Part shown: piece after piece, positions 34,823 through 64,000 of the stretch
How positions within the stretch are numbered: the first letter of the stretch is position 1
Layout: every line of letters starts with the position of its first letter
Assembly: GCF_027579695.1 (NCBI RefSeq)
Contig: NC_083571.1
Location: 31,968,943-32,032,942, forward strand
Length of the DNA stretch: 64,000 nucleotides
From: Neoarius graeffei
Taxonomy: Eukaryota; Chordata; Actinopteri; Siluriformes; Ariidae
Direction: 5' to 3'
Translations under genes and position numbers: made by a program
The notes under the pieces: generated by a model
What the model was told of the DNA's origin: nothing
Database searches by the model: none
The model's input: only the letters and a program-made list of their open reading frames with translations

Positions 34823-35958
34823 ACACCAATCAGCCATAAAATTAAAACCACTGACAGGTGAAGTGAGTGAATAACACTGATTATCTCATTACAGCGGAAC
34901 CTGTCAAAGGATGGGATAAATTTGGCAGTAAGAGAACAGTCAGTTGTTGAAGCTGGTGTGTTGGAAGCAGAAAAAATGGCGAGCATAAGGATCTGAGTAA
35001 CTGATAAAGGCTAAATTGTGATGGCTAGATGACTGGGTCTGAGCATCTCCAAAATGGCACATCTTGTGGGGTGTTCCTGGTATGCAGTGGTTAGTACTGA
35101 ACAAAAGTGGTCCAAGGAAGGACAACTGGTGAACCGGCGACAGGGTCACGGATGTCGAAGGCTCATTGATTCAGATGGGGCACGAAGACTAGCCCAAATG
35201 GTCCAATCCTGCAGAAGAGCTACTGTAGCACAAACTGCTGAAAAAGTTAATGCTGGCTAAACCAGAAAGGTGTGAATGGTTGAGAGGAGAAAACATCTAT
35301 CATAATTCAGTAGAAGGCAATGGGAAACCATGACTGTAATTCTTTCCTAGAAACTTTGATGGCTGAAGCCCTCAGAATGGATTTGTCATAACGCAGAACA
35401 CTGTATACCGGGAACACCTCACAAGATGTGCCATTTTGGAGATGCTCAGGCCCAGTCATCTCTCATCTCATCATCTCTAGCCGCTTTATCCTTCTACAGG
35501 GTCGCAGACAAGCTGGAGCCTATCCCAGCTGACTACGGGCGAAAGGCGGGGTACACCCTGGACAAGTCGCCAGGTCATCACAGGGCTGACACATAGACAC
35601 AGACAACCATTCACACTCACATTCACACCTACGGTCAATTTAGAGTCACCAGTTAACCTAACCTGCATGTCTTTGGACTGTGGGGGAAACCGGAGCACCC
35701 GGAGGTAACCCACGCGGACACGGGGAGAACATGCAAACTCCACACAGAAAGGTCCTCGCTGGCCCCGGGGCTCGAACCCAGGACCTTCTTGCTGTGAGGC
35801 GACAGCGCTAACCACTACACCACCGTGCCACCCCCCAGTCATCTCGCCATCACAATTTGCCTAATATATCCCACCGCTTGACAGGTGCCGTTGACCGTAA
35901 CAACATAAAACAATTCACTTTACCTGTCTGTGTTTTGAATTTTATGGCTGATTGGTGT
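34823..35958. mobile_element. DNA-transposon relic with TIRs, split by a SINE
   Basis: The left end ACACCAATCAGCCATAAAAT and the inverse of the right end match. Inner blocks such as gagcatctccaaaatggcac (35040-35059) also recur inverted at 35435-35454. No intact transposase. It lies about 300 bp before the melk promoter. Confidence 0.75.
35463..35833 (-). repeat. V-SINE, copy g
   Basis: Reverse orientation, full length, with a 12-bp duplication cccagtcatctc (35451-35462, 35834-35845). Confidence 0.95.
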
Positions 35959-36249
35959 GTGTGTGAGTGATTCCCCCCCCCCAACTATTTATTGATGGAT
36001 TAAATTTATAAATCCTTTTTAATTCCTCTTTTTATTGCACAAATAGTTATTAATTAATGAAATGCTTTATTACTATCTCCATGACACTTCTTGTCCTCTA
36101 TACGATGGATTTATTGCAAGTTGATTTGTATTCAATAAACTTATAATTACATATCTTATGATATTTTTACGTTTTTATTCATAATTTACGAAAATTATTC
36201 ATACGTCTCTTCTTTAATGTTGCTTTGTTTTTTAACGGCGTTATTTTGA

Positions 36250-36436
36250 TGTTTTCAGCGAGACTTTTATTCTAAGCGGAAACCGGAAGTGACGCAGGAG
36301 CAGAGTGGTAAATTCAAAATCTCTTCGGCGTTTGGACGGTAATTTAGTTCATTTCAGGTTTTTTTTAAAAAAAAAAAGTTTGTGTATTTTGTTCATAAAA
36401 TTTCGTCGTGAAGGATTTAAATTCAGGATACGAACG
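36250..36436 (+). promoter_or_regulatory. melk: melk promoter and 5' non-coding exon (inferred)
   Basis: A locally CpG-containing stretch holds CCGGAAGTG at 36283-36291, a strong ETS/GABPA-type site, next to TGACGCAG. ATTCAAA at 36312-36318 resembles an inverted CHR element (TTTGAA), which is the cell-cycle element expected in mitotic genes. A consensus donor cgaacg|gtgagt at 36437 would end exon 1. Start site and exon limits are inference; no TATA box is seen. Confidence 0.5.
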
Positions 36437-37002
36437 GTGAGTTGTTTTTTTAATTGTGTTTAGCTGAATAATAATTAGCTTCCTTGACAGTTCATTATGT
36501 GATGTGTTTAATGTTAGTCTACATAAAATGTCGGCCAAGAAGTTTGCATCAGAAACGTCAATAAATATTTATTTCTTTATTTATTTAATTTCACTTGAAG
36601 TGCTCTTTATAATGCACGAATTCAGTAAAGACTGCTGGAAGAGCTGGAAAGTTTACAGCATTTAGTCGAACTGGGAGGGGACTCGATACCATAAAGTCGA
36701 TTCTCCGATTCGTTGATTCCCAGGCGCTGTGAATGTGAATGGCGAGTCGACACTGAAGCTTTAGAGTCGATTCCACAAATTGAAATTGATTTGTAGCAAG
36801 TTTGAACACGGATGAATTAATGTCGGAAAATGGAGTTGACGTGAGAGGTTAGTGCGATTTATTGAGCCTACTATTTCATCGTGAGCCTGAAAAAAAGCTG
36901 AGTATCGTATGAACCGATTCGCAACAGTCTGAATCGAGTACTGAATCGACTCCTAAATTTCTGTAAAAGGATATTAGTATCATTCAACTAGCTATAAAAG
37001 AT
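36437..37002. other. melk intron 1, unique-looking part
   Basis: AT-rich with several gtcgattc / gaatcgac words between 36660 and 36960. No gene or repeat with clear ends. Confidence 0.5.
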
Positions 37003-37132
37003 TAGATAGAACTTTATTGATCCCTTTGGGAGGGTTCCCTCAGGGAAATAAAAATTCCAGTAGCATCATTACAGGATAAACAGAGAATAGAAATAGAGAA
37101 AAAACTTCTAGATAAATTAAATTAGGTATTTG
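37003..37132 (-). mobile_element. LINE 3' tail (same family as 10608-11281)
   Basis: Reads in reverse ...ctagaagttt...cctgagggaaccctcccaaa-gggatcaataaagttctatc. It is followed at once by a SINE. Confidence 0.8.
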
Positions 37133-37500
37133 CATCTCATCTCATTATCTCTAGCCGCTTTATCCTGTTCTACAGGGTCGCAGGCAAGCTGGAGCCTATC
37201 CCAGCTGACTACGGGCGAAAGGCGGGGTACACCCTGGACAAGTCGCCAGGTCATCACAGGGCTGACACATAGACACAGACAACCATTCACACTCACATTC
37301 ACACCTACGGTCAATTTAGAGTCACCAGTTAACCTAACCTGCATGTCTTTGGACTGTGGGGGAAACCGGAGCACCTGGAGGAAACCCACGCGGACACGGG
37401 GAGAACATGCAAACTCCACACAGAAAGGCCCTCGCCGGCCACGGGGCTCGAACCCGGACCTTCTTGCTGTGAGGCGACCGCGCTAACCACTGTGCCGCCC
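37133..37500 (-). repeat. V-SINE, copy h
   Basis: Reverse orientation, full body. The head is slightly shortened (ccactgtgccgcccc). No clear target duplication. Confidence 0.9.
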
Positions 37501-37849
37501 CTTATTCTAACATTGTAATAAAAAAAATGAATTAAAAAACGATAGGTACAATAATGTAGATCATTGCCGCCTCATGCATCATCAAAATTTGTTTCACGGC
37601 CCCCTTTCCCATGTCACAACGTCACTGCCAGGGTCAGTGTATGGTCAGTGTGACTGCATATATTTTATATGGGGGTGCCTTGAGAATTTGCATACTTCTG
37701 AAGGGTGCCGTGACCGAAAAAAGGTTGAGAAACGCTGCGTTAAACCACCATGATGGCACAACATGCGTTCATTTTGTGAATTCACATTTCTGTCTTTGGT
37801 AACGGCGTTAGGTTTTGTAAGCGTTGTGGCAATAAGACAACAATGTCTC
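37501..37849. mobile_element. hAT-type fragments
   Basis: ggttgagaaacgctgcg near 37722-37738 resembles an hAT terminus. Bases 37743-37849 match 51475-51580, part of the large hAT element in melk intron 8, so a piece of that family lies here. Confidence 0.5.
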
Positions 37850-38125
37850 GTCTCATTATCTCTAGCCGCTTTATCCTGTTCTACAGGGTCGCAGGCAAGC
37901 TGGACAACCATTCACACTCACATTCACACCTAGGGTCAGTTTAGAGTCACCAGTTAACCTAACCTGCATGTCTTTGGACTGTGGGGGAAACCGGAGCACC
38001 CGGAGGAAACCCACGGGGAGAACATGCAAACTCCACACAGAAAGGCCCTCGCCGGCCACGGGGCTTGAACCCGGACCTTCTTGCTGTGAGGCGACAGCGC
38101 TAACCACTACACCACCGTGCCGCCC
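37850..38125 (-). repeat. V-SINE, copy i, with internal deletion
   Basis: The body jumps from gcaggcaagctgg straight to acaaccattcacac, losing about 90 bp of the central 3' half and a few bases near acgggg. Ends are otherwise normal. Confidence 0.9.
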
Positions 38126-38153
38126 TTTTTTTTTTTTTTAAACTGTCCTCCTG

Positions 38154-38663
38154 TTACCCCTCCTCCCCCCCCAGAGAGGAGTTGTACAGTCTGATGGCGT
38201 GAGGGACAAAGGAGTTTTTGAGTCTGTTTGTCCTGCTCTTGGGAAGGAGCATTCTGTCACTGAACAGGCTCCTCTGGTTGCTGATGACGGTGTGCAGAGG
38301 GTGACTGGCATCGTCCATGATGTTCAACAGTTTGTCCATAGACCTCTTCTCTGCCACCGTCACCAGAGAGTCCAGCTTCATGCCGACCACAGAGCCGGCC
38401 CGCCTGATCAGTTTGTCCAGCCTGGATGTGTCCTTCTTGGATGTGCTGCCCCCCCAGCACACCACGGTGTAAAACAGGACACTGGCGACCACAGACTGAT
38501 GGAACATCCACAGGAGTTTCCTGCAGATGTTAAAGGACCGCAGCCTCCTCAGGAAGTACAGCCTGCTCTGTCCCTTCCTGTACAGGTGGTTGGTGTTATA
38601 AGTCCAGTCCAGCTTGCTGTCCAGCCACAGCCCGAGGTACTTGTAGGAATCCACAGCCTCCAC
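38154..38663 (-). pseudogene. LINE reverse-transcriptase C-terminal fragment
   Basis: A 169-codon open frame starts MEAVDSYKYLGLWLDSKLDW and continues with YRKGQSRLYFLRRLRSF and the same C-terminus as 10625-10993. YKYLG...LDW is typical of the end of CR1/L2-type reverse transcriptases. The polymerase core is missing, as is usual for 5' truncated LINEs. Confidence 0.85.
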
Positions 38664-38787
38664 CTCGACTCCCTTGATCAGAACTGGTCGTGACCTTGTT
38701 CTGGACCTCCCAAAGTCACTAAGTAGAAATCACTAAGTATATAGCTACATTCACATTCCTTCAAATAATGACCCAGTTATTTATATG

Positions 38788-38865
<78 letters not shown>

Positions 38866-38866
38866 T
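38788..38866. repeat. (TA)n then (CA)n microsatellite
   Basis: About 65 bp of TA followed by a short AC tract, next to the Tigger-like element. Confidence 0.95.
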
Positions 38867-38871
38867 ACATA

Positions 38872-39470
38872 CAGGTAGTCATCGACATACGACCTATGCA
38901 ACTTACGACCGATCGACTTTACAACCGTCTGGTTATGACTGGCAAGTGTTTCCCAGCTGAGCGTACGACAGTTTCCGCCCCAGCTCCTGGCAGCGCCCAG
39001 CCTCTCGCCACGTACAACAGTTTCCGCCCCAGCTCCTGGTTTATGAAACGAGCAAATGCTCCCGCCAGCCCTAGCGTTGCAACAGCTGATGACGATGTAG
39101 ACGACCCACAGCTAAGCACCAGTGATGCCAGCGGTCACTAAGTTTTGTATTTTGCTATGTTTTACATTTGTATTTTGGTACGTTTCCAACTAAAATGTTT
39201 TCTATTTTTCACACCTGTATTTTGTATTTTTTGTTTTGCACATATTAAACGAATTGTACTGTACGCAGTGTAGTATGCAGTGTTTTGACTTAAACCAAAT
39301 AATGAGCCAAGGTAATGAAATAAGAAAATGTTGATAAAATAAGACTTTAAGATGATTACAATATCATTACACATCACAATATACTTGCATTCATTTAACA
39401 CAGGCCGACTTGCGACCAGATCGGTTTACGACTAGTCAGTCATCACCAAACGCAGTCGTAAGTCGACAAC
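38872..39470. mobile_element. Tigger/pogo-like MITE
   Basis: The left end CAGGTAGTCATCGACATACG resembles the Tigger terminus (GTAGTC...CGAC.TACGACC), and the right end cgcagtcgtaagtcgacaac is its approximate inverse. TA lies on both sides (38870-38871, 39471-39472). A C-terminal remnant of a pogo-type transposase, acidic DDDVDDPQLSTSDASGH, is read at 39090-39141. Confidence 0.75.
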
Positions 39471-39504
39471 TATATAAAAAATCTCACACGCACACACGTA
39501 TGTA

Positions 39505-39612
39505 TTCAAGATTCAAAGATTTTTTTTTTTTTGTCAATTCACTATATGTCCAAGACGTATAGAAGAATCTTAATGCCGTTTCTCTCTCACCTTACTTGTA
39601 AAATCAGATAAA
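39505..39612 (-). repeat. LINE-type 3' tail repeat, copy 2
   Basis: Close match to 34559-34655, with an expanded T run at 39520-39533. Confidence 0.65.
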
Positions 39613-39818
39613 AAAAATTTATATTAAGAAAAAATATATATAGTGTGTGTGTGATACATACATCACACACAAAAAATCAGTGTGTAATAGTCATGCATGT
39701 TTGTCTTAAAAATGAGGTGGGAAGGAAAAAAAAGACTACGATTACTTGACAGCATTCAGATATTGTATAAGGATCTCTTGTATTTTTACTCTTGTGTATT
39801 GCAGAAAAACGTGAGAGC

Positions 39819-63121
<23,303 letters not shown>

Positions 63122-63262
63122 GTGCGGGGTGTTTTTCCTTTAGTGGGACGCTCCCCTCTTCACAATTTTCCCTTCGCTTCATTCCCATTTCTTCTTCCGT
63201 CTTGTGTTCATCCAATTTCCCACGGTTTGCTTTTCCCTCTTGCGCTTCATGTGTCTGCTGGT

Positions 63263-64000
63263 CAGTGTTGTGCAAGTTCACACTTTTTTTGAACTAGTTC
63301 AAGTTCAGTTCAAACATGTTAAAAGTGAACTGTTCACGTTCATAGTTCAGTTTTAATTCTGAACTAGTTCAAAGTTCAGTTCATTTTACTTTTAGGCGGG
63401 ATATGAAAATAAAGACTAAAATCATATGCTACATTCTAGCTCAAAACTACTCACACATTATAGATATTATATTCTATCACACAAAATGGAAGTTATTGTA
63501 CATACTATATATGGAAAAAAGGACAAAATATTTTGATTTCTTCACTGACTCAACCACTGCACCAAAACGTTACACGTGACTTCAAACAAATGCTTTCAGT
63601 TTCAACTAACAGTAACTTCTAATAAACGACAACTAGACTTCCTCATAAATGTGTGTTTCTAAAAAGATGACTGCCAATATGTATATACACTGGAGGAGTG
63701 CTATTTTAAGATCCATATCAACAGCATTGACCATATCAACCATATTGATCAGACAGAGGGATGCATGCTCAAGGGCTTTTTATTTCTCAAAATACAAAAC
63801 AGGAAAACTTCAGACAGCCTCATTCTTCAGTACACATCTGTGTATGCACACAACAATCAAATTTCTAAAATTATTTGGCATTGTACTCATCTGTGTTCTC
63901 CGTGCCGCTACTTGAACTTTCACTGGCCATGTTGCTGTGAGTGTGCGCCGGCTGTGGTGTGCGCGCTGTCCGCTGTCTGCAGCTAGGGAACGCTGGGTTA
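63263..64000. mobile_element. hAT-like element, left end (runs off window)
   Basis: Starts CAGTGTTGTGCAAGTTCAC, followed by repeated gttcaagttcagttca motifs, as in subterminal repeats of hAT elements. The other end is outside the window, so the call is tentative. Confidence 0.5.

Noticed and set aside
34458-34874. 138-codon frame
   Set aside because: Mostly TA and CAAA microsatellite translation.
37130-37486. Open frames of about 65-125 codons recurring at each SINE (for example 35842-35486, 57928-57548)
   Set aside because: They are translations of the V-SINE body on either strand, identical from copy to copy, with no start context or host gene.

Overview
The window is teleost fish DNA, most likely an ostariophysan such as a catfish. 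Three things point there: spliced vertebrate genes, many tRNA-headed SINEs of the DANA/Mermaid (V-SINE) type, and very many Tc1-like, hAT, Harbinger and TTAA-target DNA transposons. The species is an inference. There is no sign of bacterial operons, plasmids or CRISPR arrays.

Three host genes can be supported, all on the + strand. (1) Bases 39-4031 hold the last exons of a CRIP-like LIM-domain gene, whose 5' part lies before the window. (2) Bases about 18681-20030 hold a complete small thymosin-beta gene: TATA-like box, non-coding exon 1, two coding exons for a 43-residue actin-binding peptide, and a poly(A) signal. No single reading frame shows it because the coding part is split. (3) From a CpG-containing promoter and first exon near 36.25-36.44 kb to the right edge lies melk (maternal embryonic leucine-zipper kinase). 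Fifteen coding exons (39819-63121) join in phase to 577 codons: kinase domain, UBA-like region and TP-rich linker. Only the C-terminal KA1 domain lies outside.

Most of the rest is mobile DNA, often nested. 0.5-2.1 kb: Tc1 copy. 4.1-5.2 kb: a decayed 21-bp minisatellite behind the LIM gene. 6.1-6.8 kb: a TIR element with a 6-bp target duplication. 7.7-8.5 kb: a dinucleotide-repeat cluster. 9.96-16.04 kb: a composite between TTAA-flanked ends that contains a LINE fragment and a Tc1 element with its own nested inserts. 17.1-18.6 kb: a SINE split by a 1.2-kb element. 20.2-20.9 kb: a 708-bp palindrome. 21-22.6 kb: a second Tc1 copy. About 23.4-34.4 kb: an L1-type LINE relic hit by at least five later elements (hAT MITE, fold-back Tc1, Tc1 carrying an hAT and a SINE, Sleeping-Beauty-like element, solo LTR). 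The melk introns hold Harbinger, hAT, Tc1 and SINE insertions, including an hAT element that begins 7 bp after a splice donor and a Tc1 element with an uninterrupted 340-codon transposase frame.

The genes show no shared pathway. Thymosin-beta sequesters actin monomers, melk is a mitotic/progenitor kinase, and the LIM protein is a zinc-binding adaptor. Much of the detail is in the insertion order, which can be read from target-site duplications and interrupted copies.
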